A DNA stretch of 64,000 nt, taken from positions 1 to 64,000 of the forward strand of contig NZ_WNKG01000014.1 of assembly GCF_010119245.1 (NCBI RefSeq). The letters are read 5' to 3'. This document shows, one piece after another, positions 16,546-25,031 of this stretch. The stretch comes from Cyclobacterium salsum. GTDB taxonomy: Bacteria > Bacteroidota > Bacteroidia > Cytophagales > Cyclobacteriaceae. Made by a program: the position numbers and the translations under genes. The notes below the pieces were generated by a model, which searched no databases, was not told the DNA's origin, and was given only the letters and a program-made list of their open reading frames with translations. The number at the start of each line of letters is the position of its first letter. The stretch's first letter is position 1.

Positions 16546-17889
16546 TTAGACACTTGGTTCCCAGCCGGGCTCGTATTCCCTTTTCCAGAGTTCCATAGCG
16601 GTGGGATCGTATTGAATAATTCCCGTTTTGGGATCGATATCCAGGGTCCTTCCCACCCGCTGGGCAATATTTCCCAGTTGAACGAGCAGCGTACTTTTGT
16701 GTGCGCCAACGATCTCCGACCGGACTTCCGTGCCCTTATGGATGCCGTCAAAAAAGTTTTGGATGTGCATCGCATCCAATGCCTGCGCCGGGTTGGTCCG
16801 GTTGGTTGGATCGATCACCTGATCGTTTTTAACATCCTTCACCAATTCGTTTTTCAGGTTGAAAATTTTGTAGGAGTTGCCCCCTTCGATCAAGAGGCTT
16901 CCTTCTTCTCCGTAAAACAGGGTACCGACACTTCCGCTTTCGATGTGCTTTCCGTTGCAGCTTCTGCCTTCCCAGGTGATAAGGGAATTGTTATCAAATT
17001 CCAGGTTGATAATTTGTGTGTCCGGAGTCTCCCAATCGTCATCGTACCGGTACCTGCCACCGGAGGAATTCACGCGGTTTGGATAATCCACCTGAAGCCC
17101 CCATCGGGCCAGGTCCACCATATGGGTGCCGTTGTTCAGGGCTTCCCCGGTGCCCCAGTTCCAGAACCAATGCCAGTTGTAGTGCAGAATATTGTCCCGG
17201 TAAGTCTCCCGGGGCGCGGGTCCTTGCCAGAGTTCATAGTCCAGCCATTCCGGTACCGGCACCTGCTTTCCTACTCCTATGGGTCCCCTGTTATTGGCAT
17301 ACCAGGTTTTGGCCATGTAGGCCCTGCCGATCACTCCATTGTGCAACTCCTCTATCCCTTTCATCACGTTGGGCCAGGAGCGGCGTTGGTTGCCGACTTG
17401 AATTACCTTGTTGTATTTCTTTTGGGCGTCTATCAGGAGTTCGCCCTCGTGTGGATTGTGGCTACAGGGTTTTTCCAGGTACACGTGCTTTCCGGCCTTC
17501 AGGGCCATCAGGGCAGCCGGAGCATGCCAGTGATCCGGAGCGGTGACGATCAGTACGTCCACCTCTTTGTCTTCCAGTACTTTGCGAACATCCTTTTCGA
17601 TTTTGGGTGCTCTTCCCTGTATTTCATTCACCGAACCTGCAAACTTTTCCGCGGCGCGGCTATCCACATCACAGCTGTAGATTACCTCACATTGCTCCTG
17701 GCTGGCAAAATTGGTTCCAACCGCATGACCTCTGCTCACCACGCCCATGCTAGCTGCCAGGATGCGGTCATTGGCTCCCATGATTTTACCATAACTTTTG
17801 GCGGACATACCGGGCAGTACGCCTCCTACCGATGCCAGGGTTGCCCCCGCTATTGCTTTTTTTACAAACGTTCTTCTGCTATTTTTCAT
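16546..17889 (-). CDS. Exported Gfo/Idh/MocA family oxidoreductase
   Basis: A 447-residue NAD(P)-dependent oxidoreductase. The ATG at 17889 was chosen because it begins a twin-arginine signal (MKNSRRTFVKKAIAGATLAS, then an Ala/Gly cleavage region); the open frame upstream to 18063 overlaps the preceding gene and looks non-coding. A Rossmann fold follows from about residue 40, with a diverged glycine loop, and the catalytic-type EKPCSHNPHEG lies near residue 143. Later WHWFWNWGTGEALNNGTHMVD is typical of secreted Bacteroidota and Planctomycetes members. It starts 16 bp after the second Gfo/Idh/MocA gene and probably acts with it in the periplasm. GH109-type residues (an EVPA segment) are absent, so glycosidase activity is not claimed. 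Confidence 0.88.
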   Translation of the reverse strand: MKNSRRTFVKKAIAGATLASVGGVLPGMSAKSYGKIMGANDRILAASMGVVSRGHAVGTNFASQEQCEVIYSCDVDSRAAEKFAGSVNEIQGRAPKIEKDVRKVLEDKEVDVLIVTAPDHWHAPAALMALKAGKHVYLEKPCSHNPHEGELLIDAQKKYNKVIQVGNQRRSWPNVMKGIEELHNGVIGRAYMAKTWYANNRGPIGVGKQVPVPEWLDYELWQGPAPRETYRDNILHYNWHWFWNWGTGEALNNGTHMVDLARWGLQVDYPNRVNSSGGRYRYDDDWETPDTQIINLEFDNNSLITWEGRSCNGKHIESGSVGTLFYGEEGSLLIEGGNSYKIFNLKNELVKDVKNDQVIDPTNRTNPAQALDAMHIQNFFDGIHKGTEVRSEIVGAHKSTLLVQLGNIAQRVGRTLDIDPKTGIIQYDPTAMELWKREYEPGWEPSV

Positions 17890-17905
17890 CGTATTGGGTA
17901 TTAAA

Positions 17906-18937
17906 TTAAATGCTAATTTGAGCGGCTTCTCTTCTGCCTTTGTCCAAAACGGCCTGCAGGGACACGGCCTGTCCGTTGATTTTCTTGCTTTCGTCTGCAG
18001 CTTGCATAAAGGCAAAGATTTCAATCGTTTCTTCCTCGGATACGGGTGCCTTCCCGGAATCAAAAAACTTCGCTATTTCCACCAAAAGGGGTCGGTAGCC
18101 TCCATAGGAGCCCATATCCATAATGCCTTCTTCACCAAAGGCCCTTCCGCCGTAACCGCTTTTACCCGAACGGGTGCCCCTGAAGGTGCCAATTCGGCCT
18201 CCGTCCCAGGTGCCCACTACCACATCTGCGCCGGGCGTAAACGTCCGCTGAACGGTTTCGCAACCGGTCCCCATCAGGGTATAGAGGGTTTCTACCCCGT
18301 GTATGCCGTACCAAAATAAATCCGGATGGGTAGGTTCCAGGGTAGCCGGGCTAAAGGCATCGGCTCCCATTACCTTTCCTATTTTTCCATTTCGGACGGC
18401 TACGGCGTTTTCCATATACCGCAGCGAGCTGCTGGAAAAAACAGGCACCTTATATTTTTTTGCCGCTTCAAAAATGGCAATGGCATCCACCAGGGATGCC
18501 GAAATGGGTTTGTCTATAAAAACAGTTTTTCCGGATTGGAAGACTTCCAGGGCCTGTTCCAGGTGAAGCCTGCCGTCATTAGTCTCCAAAAGCACCACAT
18601 CCACCTTGTCCAGCAGGGAGGCAATGGAGTCGACCATTTCTACCCCTAAGGTTTGAATTTCCTCCGTATATCCCGGAATTCGTTCCACCGAGGAGGGTAT
18701 GTCCTTGCTGCCATGGGGATAGGCGGCCACCACTTTATAGCCTCCCAGGTCCGCCGCCGCATCCGTGGCATTAAAAGCTTTGGTAAAGGCGATGCTATGG
18801 GAGGTGTCCAGGCCGATAATGCCGACCCGCTTTTCGTTTCTGGGGCGAGCGGACACAAAACCAGGTGCCAGGCTTAAGCCCAGGCCTGCCAGTGCTGCCT
18901 TTTCCATAAAATTTCTTCTGTTTAGTGCTGAGTCCAT
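17906..18937 (-). CDS. Exported Gfo/Idh/MocA family oxidoreductase, divergent type
   Basis: A 343-residue protein starting MDSALNRRNFMEKAALAGLG, a twin-arginine-like signal (NRRNFM plus a hydrophobic core). The mature part begins with RVGIIGLDTSHSIAFTKAF, a Rossmann strand and turn in which the usual third glycine is replaced. The position of the normal EKP motif is FIDKPISAS (about residue 145), with Asp instead of Glu. A His-rich pocket segment WYGIHGVETLYTLMG lies near residue 213. First gene of the unit with the second oxidoreductase and the symporter; the two oxidoreductases are too different to be recent duplicates and may form a two-step or heteromeric system. Confidence 0.85.
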   Translation of the reverse strand: MDSALNRRNFMEKAALAGLGLSLAPGFVSARPRNEKRVGIIGLDTSHSIAFTKAFNATDAAADLGGYKVVAAYPHGSKDIPSSVERIPGYTEEIQTLGVEMVDSIASLLDKVDVVLLETNDGRLHLEQALEVFQSGKTVFIDKPISASLVDAIAIFEAAKKYKVPVFSSSSLRYMENAVAVRNGKIGKVMGADAFSPATLEPTHPDLFWYGIHGVETLYTLMGTGCETVQRTFTPGADVVVGTWDGGRIGTFRGTRSGKSGYGGRAFGEEGIMDMGSYGGYRPLLVEIAKFFDSGKAPVSEEETIEIFAFMQAADESKKINGQAVSLQAVLDKGRREAAQISI

Positions 18938-18959
18938 AAATGTTGTCGGAATGCGTTTA

Positions 18960-18967
18960 CAAAATTA
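18960..18967 (-). promoter_or_regulatory. Bacteroidota -7 box (TAATTTTG)
   Basis: On the minus strand TAATTTTG fits the TAnnTTTG -7 consensus of Bacteroidota and lies 23 nt upstream of the first gene of the Gfo/Idh/MocA-symporter unit. No convincing TTTG was seen at -33, so the call rests on one element. Confidence 0.4.
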
Positions 18968-19307
18968 TTGATTGGTTTCTGGATTATTATTAAGATTAAT
19001 TACTGGTTAATGGGTCAATTTAACAAAAAAATTAAAAAAGTGCTCATGACTATTCCACGAAACGCAAAATTCCCTGCATCCCTGCATCCAGGACACCGTC
19101 TCTGAAGACCTTTGAACCGGTTAAGCCCTTAAAAGTGATTTAATTAGCAAGTATTCCTTTTATCCTGCGGGTAGCTGGAGATTTTCATGAACGGAAGCCC
19201 CTTACTGATGTACCTACTCCAAAAACCCAACAAAAAGAAAAGAGGCTGGCACAAAAACAAGGTGAATAAGGCAGGTAATGCCGCCCCGTTTTTACATTTG
19301 ATGCCGC
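18968..19307. other. Intergenic stretch with no recognised feature
   Basis: About 340 bp between the hybrid kinase gene and the Gfo/Idh/MocA unit. The part next to 18968 is AT-rich and promoter-like. Around 19080 there is a short CCCTGCATCCCTGCATCCAGG direct duplication of CCTGCATC. No gene or clear terminator for the leftward unit was seen here. Confidence 0.45.
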
Positions 19308-21584
19308 CTATGCTTTTTGTGGAATGGTACTACTGGATTTTTTAAGCACTTCTTTTAATTTGTCGATTTCCAGCGGCTTGGAAATGTAGCCATCCATTCC
19401 TGCTGCAAAGCAGCGCTGTTTGTCCTCTTCCATCGCACCGGCTGTCATGGCAATGATCAGAGGGGCATTTTCAACCTGTTGACTCCGAATTTCTCTGGTG
19501 GCCTGAAGCCCATCCATTTCCGGCATTTGAACATCCATCAGTACCAAATCAAACTTTTTATCCGAGACTTTCCTGAGTGCCTCCAGACCGTTATGAACGA
19601 ATTCGGGTTGATAACCCAACCGCTGGAGGATCATCAAAATCAATTTTTGATTAATGGGCGTATCCTCCGCCACCAGGATGGATAAGGGGTACTTGTCCGA
19701 AAAATGGGTTTCGAGCTTTTTTTCAGGTCTATTCGACGATGGAGAAATTCCCGAGGTTCCGTGTACTGCTACATGAAGTGCCTGTATGAGGTGGGTATAT
19801 TTGACCGGCTTATTCAGGACAGAGGTAAACAGGCCCGGATTGGTCTTTTTTGACTGATCTCCAATGGAACTTAACAGCAGTATGGCTTTATTGTGAAACG
19901 TGCTTTTGATTTCTTTCGCCAATTGTAAACCATTTTTTTCGGGCATGTCCATATCAGTGACTACCAGATCAATTCCATTTTCCTTTTCTAAGATTTTCAA
20001 AGCTGCATCAGCCGAGGAAGCTGAATAGGGTTTCATGCTTAAATTCTCTAATTGCAGGCGAAGAATTTTTAAATTGGTAAGATTATCGTCTACAATAAGG
20101 ACTTTTTTACCCTTTAGCACACGATTATCTGATTTTGGCACTTCATTTAGAATCCCGGCCTTTGATGCTTTCATAGGAAGGGTAAAATAAAACATGCTGC
20201 CTTTGCCCTCATTACTTTCAACACCGATTTCTCCTTCCATAAGCGTAACCAAATGATGGCAGATGGCCAAACCCAATCCCGTTCCTCCATATTTTCGGGT
20301 AGTAGATGCATCTACCTGAGAAAAGGATTTGAAAAGGCGGGAAATTTTGTCGGCAGGAATTCCTATGCCCGAATCCTTTACTTTAAAGGTTAGGCGCCAA
20401 TCCTTTCCTTCCTTTGCCGCCACTTCTATGTCTACAAAAACCTCCCCCTGAGAGGTGAACTTGATGGCATTGTTTACCAAGTTCATCAGCACTTGTTTCA
20501 GTCTCATGCCGTCTGCCCACAGGTGTGAAGGAATCCCATCGGGAAGCTGATAGAGTAGGTCGATTCCTTTTTTGGAAGCCTGTCTGGAGAACAAATCCAA
20601 CACATCTTCAATGCTACTCCGCAGATTGAAATCATGGGGATCAATTTCTACATCTCCTGATTCCAGCCGGGAAAAATCAAGGATATCGTTAATCACGTTT
20701 AACAACGATTCGCCACTGGTGCAGATGATATCCGTAAACTCTCGCTGCTCCTCGTCCAGGGTGGTCTCTTTCAATAATCCAGCCATGCCCAACACGCCAT
20801 TCAGAGGGGTTCTGATTTCGTGGCTCATGGTCGCAAGGAATGTACTCTTCGCTCTGTTGGCCATTTCTGCAACTTCACGCGCCTTTTGCTCGGCGAGTCG
20901 TTGATTCTCCAAATCTCTATTCGTCCTTTCTAGTTCCTTCGATTGGACCAATAAATTGGATCTTTGCTTTATCAACAAACCCGATAAGCCGGATAACCTG
21001 GAGAAGGATTTCATAAAGGCATTTTTAATCCACAACAACGAAATAAAAGCCATCGCAAATAAATACGCCATTACAGAGACAAATACGTAGTCTCCGGCTG
21101 CATACCCGTAGAAAAGCGCATGAAATTGATTGTTATCGTAAAAAAAATACCCCAAACAAATAGGAATTATACTACAAACAAAATAGAAGATGGTCCACCG
21201 CTGGGAAAGGATGATCAGGCTAAAAATCAAGATATTGAAAACCGAAGCAATGTCCAGCATCATCAAGGTCCTGTCCTGCATCAGAAACAGGTTCAGCAGT
21301 ATGGGTACCAGTAGCATCAAAATCTTCACATGCGCCAATGGAATCAACCATTCCTTATATACGAGTAAGTAGAACAGGGCAACATGCAACACCATAAATG
21401 GGATAAAGGCCAATGAATTTGCCTGAATTTCCCCAAAAATTCCAACCAGGATCATGCAATGGACAAAACATAGTGCCGTAGATAAGTAGGCCCATGAAAG
21501 TATGGTGAGCCTGGTCCGGTAAATCGGATCATCTGCTTCACTCAATTTCTGAAGAAACAACGTATTGAAAATTCGGTTTCGCAT
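19308..21584 (-). CDS. Hybrid sensor histidine kinase with two receiver domains
   Basis: A 758-residue membrane kinase. Residues 25-190 contain about six or seven hydrophobic segments without a large extracellular domain. A coiled coil follows (about 200-245), then HisKA with the phospho-accepting His in SHEIRTPLN (about 254), HATPase with DSGIGIP and GGTGLGLAI, and two receivers: VLIVDDN (about 493) with VTDMDMP and SILVAEDTP (about 633) with LVLMDVQMP. The second receiver keeps the late Lys in ISKPLE; the first has LNKPVK. AAGGAGAGGAGAGAG precedes the ATG as a strong ribosome-binding site. No DNA-binding domain is attached, so output must go through another protein such as an Hpt relay. Confidence 0.93.
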   Translation of the reverse strand: MRNRIFNTLFLQKLSEADDPIYRTRLTILSWAYLSTALCFVHCMILVGIFGEIQANSLAFIPFMVLHVALFYLLVYKEWLIPLAHVKILMLLVPILLNLFLMQDRTLMMLDIASVFNILIFSLIILSQRWTIFYFVCSIIPICLGYFFYDNNQFHALFYGYAAGDYVFVSVMAYLFAMAFISLLWIKNAFMKSFSRLSGLSGLLIKQRSNLLVQSKELERTNRDLENQRLAEQKAREVAEMANRAKSTFLATMSHEIRTPLNGVLGMAGLLKETTLDEEQREFTDIICTSGESLLNVINDILDFSRLESGDVEIDPHDFNLRSSIEDVLDLFSRQASKKGIDLLYQLPDGIPSHLWADGMRLKQVLMNLVNNAIKFTSQGEVFVDIEVAAKEGKDWRLTFKVKDSGIGIPADKISRLFKSFSQVDASTTRKYGGTGLGLAICHHLVTLMEGEIGVESNEGKGSMFYFTLPMKASKAGILNEVPKSDNRVLKGKKVLIVDDNLTNLKILRLQLENLSMKPYSASSADAALKILEKENGIDLVVTDMDMPEKNGLQLAKEIKSTFHNKAILLLSSIGDQSKKTNPGLFTSVLNKPVKYTHLIQALHVAVHGTSGISPSSNRPEKKLETHFSDKYPLSILVAEDTPINQKLILMILQRLGYQPEFVHNGLEALRKVSDKKFDLVLMDVQMPEMDGLQATREIRSQQVENAPLIIAMTAGAMEEDKQRCFAAGMDGYISKPLEIDKLKEVLKKSSSTIPQKA

Positions 21585-21738
21585 CTCTCTCCTCTCCTTA
21601 AAAAATTAAAAACGATCCCTTCGGTGTTTTAAAGTCTTTGAAAATCAATTTTCTGTCTATCTAGGATAAACATATCTTTTATTTGTAAATATGGCCGTTT
21701 TTATTGAGATTTTAAATAAGAATGGTAACTTTTTAAGC

Positions 21739-21771
21739 AAAAAAAACCGGCAGCTAAAAAAGCCTGCCGGT
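21739..21771 (-). terminator. Intrinsic terminator after the SDR gene
   Basis: Read leftwards, ACCGGCAG pairs with CTGCCGGT across a GCTTTTTTAG loop and is followed by eight T. It sits about 30 bp after the stop of the SDR gene. Confidence 0.8.
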
Positions 21772-21802
21772 AAATAAACAACCTGTTGCGGGGTAGGAAA
21801 CC

Positions 21803-22525
21803 CTATTTTTTGGGAGGCATGCTAGGCCTTACCTCTATCTTACTCGGAAGGGTACGGGGATCCAGGTTGAATAGTCCGACGACCATTTCGCCGATATCTT
21901 CTTTCTGGATTTTCCAGGCATCCTTTTCGTTTACTTCGTGATCGTTAAACCCCGTGGCCACTGACCCGGGCATGATGGTACTTACCCGCACACCTTCCTG
22001 CCTCAGATCTAACATGATCGCCTGAGAGAAACCAGTCAAGCCAAACTTGCTGGCATTATAAGCCGATCCCCCCGCAAAGAAGTTGGTACCAGCCAGGCTG
22101 GATATGGTGAGGAAAAAGCCTCTGGTGGATTTTAAAGCATCCACGGATGCCTTGATTCCATAGAATACGCCCGTCAGGTTCGTATCAATGGTTTCGTGCC
22201 ACTTTTCAGGAGTCATCTCCTGAATCGATGCAAAGTGCCCCACACCTGCATTGGCAACGAAATAATCTAACTTCCCCCATTTTCTGAGTACATCCTGCAC
22301 GCCTTTCTTTTGTGCGTCAAAGTCGCGTACGTCCATTTCCAAGGGAAGAACTTCTCCTTTGGTTTGGGCATTTTTCCGGATTTTTTCGGCGGCTTCTTCT
22401 GCTCGCTGAAGACTACGGCTACTAATAGCCACGTTCACCCCTTCAGCTGCCAGGGCTTCTGCTATGCCGAAGCCAATTCCTGTATTGCCACCGGTGATGA
22501 TGGCAGATGTATTTTTTAAAGACAT
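21803..22525 (-). CDS. SDR family oxidoreductase
   Basis: A 240-residue classical short-chain dehydrogenase: cofactor loop TGGNTGIGFGIA (residues 11-22), NAG near residue 92 (YFVANAGVG), catalytic Ser in LTISSLAG and Tyr/Lys in AYNASKFGL (about 155). The C-terminal MPGSVATGF follows the family pattern. The substrate is unknown; members of this type act on 3-oxoacyl groups, sugars or aldehydes. It lies downstream of the YtxH gene, separated by a terminator-like hairpin that ends about 20 nt before its start, and is followed by its own terminator. No signal peptide, so it is cytoplasmic. Confidence 0.9.
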   Translation of the reverse strand: MSLKNTSAIITGGNTGIGFGIAEALAAEGVNVAISSRSLQRAEEAAEKIRKNAQTKGEVLPLEMDVRDFDAQKKGVQDVLRKWGKLDYFVANAGVGHFASIQEMTPEKWHETIDTNLTGVFYGIKASVDALKSTRGFFLTISSLAGTNFFAGGSAYNASKFGLTGFSQAIMLDLRQEGVRVSTIMPGSVATGFNDHEVNEKDAWKIQKEDIGEMVVGLFNLDPRTLPSKIEVRPSMPPKK

Positions 22526-22544
22526 AATTACTTCTTGTGGGTTT

Positions 22545-22576
22545 AAATAAAAAAGGCCAATGAAAAATCATTGGCC
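22545..22576 (-). terminator. Terminator or attenuator between the YtxH and SDR genes
   Basis: Read leftwards, GGCCAATGA pairs perfectly with TCATTGGCC across a short T-rich loop, followed by TTTTTTATTT. It lies about 20 bp after the YtxH stop and ends about 20 nt before the SDR start. The stem shares its GGCCAA/TTGGCC core with the hairpin before the symporter gene at 16492-16532. Confidence 0.78.
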
Positions 22577-22594
22577 CAAACAGTAAAGATTGTC

Positions 22595-22873
22595 TTATTT
22601 CGACTTTTCTTTGGCCTCAGCGAGAAGTTCTTTTCCCCTGGTTTTGGTTTCTTCGGCTACCGTAGCAATGTTCTTATTCATTTTGTCCATTTTCTCATTC
22701 ATTCCATTGAGAAGTCCATCGATTTGACCATTGATGTCCTTCAAGTACGCTTCCCCTTTCTTGGTTAACTTTTTGCGAGTATCTTCGCCCTTCTCCGGAG
22801 CAATCAACAGACCTATTTGTACTCCTACTGCTACTCCTGCCAATGCGCTTAAAATAACTTTTGTTGAATTCAT
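22595..22873 (-). CDS. YtxH domain-containing protein
   Basis: A 92-residue protein with one N-terminal hydrophobic segment containing small residues (ILSALAGVAVGVQIGLLIAP, then EKGEDTRKK) and a long, charged, amphipathic helix rich in Lys and Glu (about residues 30-92). This is the YtxH pattern, found in small envelope or general-stress proteins. The role is unclear; the family is linked to stress and envelope in other bacteria. It is upstream of the SDR gene on the same strand, divergent from the phosphodiesterase-phosphatase fusion. Confidence 0.85.
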   Translation of the reverse strand: MNSTKVILSALAGVAVGVQIGLLIAPEKGEDTRKKLTKKGEAYLKDINGQIDGLLNGMNEKMDKMNKNIATVAEETKTRGKELLAEAKEKSK

Positions 22874-23103
22874 ACTATCTGGTATTAATGGTTTAAATTA
22901 TGAAAAACAAATCTTCATTTCAGAAGATATTCTATACTTAGATTACAACAACATTTATACCAAAGTTTTGATTTTTTCAATTTTCTCTTCCATAATCCAA
23001 TATTGAGTCCGATAACTGGCGGTTTTGTCAAAAAACATGGTAATTACCTTCAAAATTAACCCTAATTTAACCAATCGAAACGAAGGAAGTCGCCCGTTTG
23101 CGC

Positions 23104-23111
23104 TATTTTTG
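23104..23111 (+). promoter_or_regulatory. Bacteroidota -7 box (TATTTTTG)
   Basis: TATTTTTG fits TAnnTTTG and lies 18 nt upstream of the ATG of the phosphodiesterase-alkaline phosphatase fusion gene, which implies a very short leader. No clear -33 TTTG at the standard distance was seen. Confidence 0.4.
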
Positions 23112-23128
23112 GAGAAATTAAAAAACGT

Positions 23129-24973
23129 ATGAAATTATCGATCCCTGCCTCTGTTTTTTTAATGATTGTTTGTTGCCTAATAGCAGGCTTCCCGGTGCCT
23201 TTGAATGCCCAGGAAATCAACATTCACAGCCATAACGATTACTTGCAACAAGTCCCTTTTTGGGAGGCATATGCCAATGGGGCCGCTTCCATAGAAGCAG
23301 ATGTGATCCTGCAACGCGACACCCTATTTGTGGCCCATGAAAAAGAGAGCATCCGAACAGGACATACCTTAACAAGCCTTTACCTGGAGCCCATTCTCCG
23401 GGCCAAACGGCTACAGCTTGGCAACCTGCATCCTTTTATTCTTTTGGTGGATTTTAAAACGGAAGCCTATTCCACCCTAAATCAACTTCTTAAGGAATTG
23501 GAGCCCTACGAGGAGCTTTGGGAGGACCGGGAAAACCCGTTTGTAAAGATTGTAATTTCCGGCAACCGTCCAGGAAAAGAGGATTACCATCAGTATCCCT
23601 TTCCGATATTCTTTGACTACCAAAGTGTAGAAGCTACCGAAAACCTACCCTTAGACAAAATTGAGTTATTTAGCCTAAGCTTCCGAAATTTTTCGCAGTG
23701 GAACGGTAAAGGACGCCTTATTGATTCGGATATTGAGCAACTAAAGGAGGCCATAAATGTGGCACATAAACACGGAAAGCCCTTTCGGTTTTGGGCCACC
23801 CCGGACAGTAAAACTGCCTGGAAAGCATTGCATGAACTTGGCGTAGACTATATCAATACCGATCATCCTGCCGCGGCGAAAAGCTATCTGTCCAGCCTTC
23901 AAAACAGATGGTACACCCATCCCACACCACAGGAAGCATACCGGCCTACCTACGAATCAGACGGCACCGATCGAAAAGTCAAAAATGTCATTTTACTAAT
24001 TGGAGACGGAAATGGGCTGGCCCAGATATCCGCAGCCATGTATGCCAACAATAATCAATTAACAATGACACACTTAAAAAACCTGGGCTTGATCAAAACC
24101 CAGTCGGCCGACGATTTCACGACCGACTCTGCTGCAGCGGGCACTGCCCTGGCCTCTGGGAAAAGGGTGAAAAACCGAAGCATTGGCATGCTACCCGATG
24201 GCACACCTGCAACTAATCTTCCGGAATACCTGGCTCCCTACGGGTTTAACTCGGGAATTATCACTACGGATCATGTGACCGGGGCCACTCCGGCAGCCTT
24301 CTTTGCCCATCAACCCGAGCGGGATCTGACCCGGAATATTGCTGAGGACCTGGCAAAAAGTCCGCTGTCCCTGTTTATCGGCGGAGGGAAATCGGACTTT
24401 CTGGTTGGCAACCCCCATGAACTCAAAAATCTGGAAAACGCTGGCTTTTTGCTAAGCGGCTCTTTAGAAGCATTGGCTTCTTATTCCGGGGATAAAACAG
24501 GTTATTTTGGATCCAATCAAGGCCTGCCAAAAATAAGTCAGGGACGGGAGGATTTTCTCGCAAAAGCCACCAAAGCCGGAATCGACTTCCTTGATTCCAA
24601 AGAACAACCCTTTTTCTTAATGATCGAGAGTGCGTACATTGATTCAGGCGGACACGCCAATGAGGTAGGCACCGTTATTAAAGAAGGGATTGACTTTGAT
24701 CAGGCTGTTGCGGAGGCGCTTCGGTTTGCTGACAGGGATGGCCACACCCTGGTACTAATCACGGCGGATCATGAAACGGGGGGTGTCACCCTCCCCCAGG
24801 GAAAGGTGGCCGCTAATACCGTGGAACTGGAATTCTCCACAGAAGATCATACGGGATTGATGGTTCCTATTTTTGCTTACGGACCTCATTCGCAGGAATT
24901 CAGAGGCGTGTATGAAAACACCGAAATTTTCAGTAAACTACTAAAGGCCCTCCGCCTGGAGCCATCCAAATAA
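23129..24973 (+). CDS. Secreted phosphodiesterase-like / alkaline phosphatase fusion
   Basis: A 614-residue exported protein (signal peptide about residues 1-27, ending PLNAQ). Residues 30-260 look like a GDPD/PI-PLC-type phosphodiesterase barrel: INIHSHNDY with His33 and His35, SIEADV with Glu56 and Asp58, and VAHE with His70. Residues 285-610 form a PhoA-type alkaline phosphatase: NVILLIGDGNG, the nucleophile Ser334 in TDSAAAGTALASG, the metal segments ESAYIDSGGHANE and ITADHETGGV. One chain could cleave a phosphodiester and then remove the phosphate. It is followed by a lactonase gene 58 bp downstream. The phosphodiesterase assignment is less certain than the phosphatase. Confidence 0.88.
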   Translation: MKLSIPASVFLMIVCCLIAGFPVPLNAQEINIHSHNDYLQQVPFWEAYANGAASIEADVILQRDTLFVAHEKESIRTGHTLTSLYLEPILRAKRLQLGNLHPFILLVDFKTEAYSTLNQLLKELEPYEELWEDRENPFVKIVISGNRPGKEDYHQYPFPIFFDYQSVEATENLPLDKIELFSLSFRNFSQWNGKGRLIDSDIEQLKEAINVAHKHGKPFRFWATPDSKTAWKALHELGVDYINTDHPAAAKSYLSSLQNRWYTHPTPQEAYRPTYESDGTDRKVKNVILLIGDGNGLAQISAAMYANNNQLTMTHLKNLGLIKTQSADDFTTDSAAAGTALASGKRVKNRSIGMLPDGTPATNLPEYLAPYGFNSGIITTDHVTGATPAAFFAHQPERDLTRNIAEDLAKSPLSLFIGGGKSDFLVGNPHELKNLENAGFLLSGSLEALASYSGDKTGYFGSNQGLPKISQGREDFLAKATKAGIDFLDSKEQPFFLMIESAYIDSGGHANEVGTVIKEGIDFDQAVAEALRFADRDGHTLVLITADHETGGVTLPQGKVAANTVELEFSTEDHTGLMVPIFAYGPHSQEFRGVYENTEIFSKLLKALRLEPSK

Positions 24974-25031
24974 GTGCGGCCATCTCCTGACCTATTTCTA
25001 TTTTTAACGGAAATTATACTATATTCAAAGA

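Noticed and set aside
16546-18937. GH109 glycosidase identity for the two exported Gfo/Idh/MocA proteins
   Set aside because: They keep EKP or DKP motifs and lack the EVPA and YPTHGLGP segments that mark the GH109 protein at 54775-56178.
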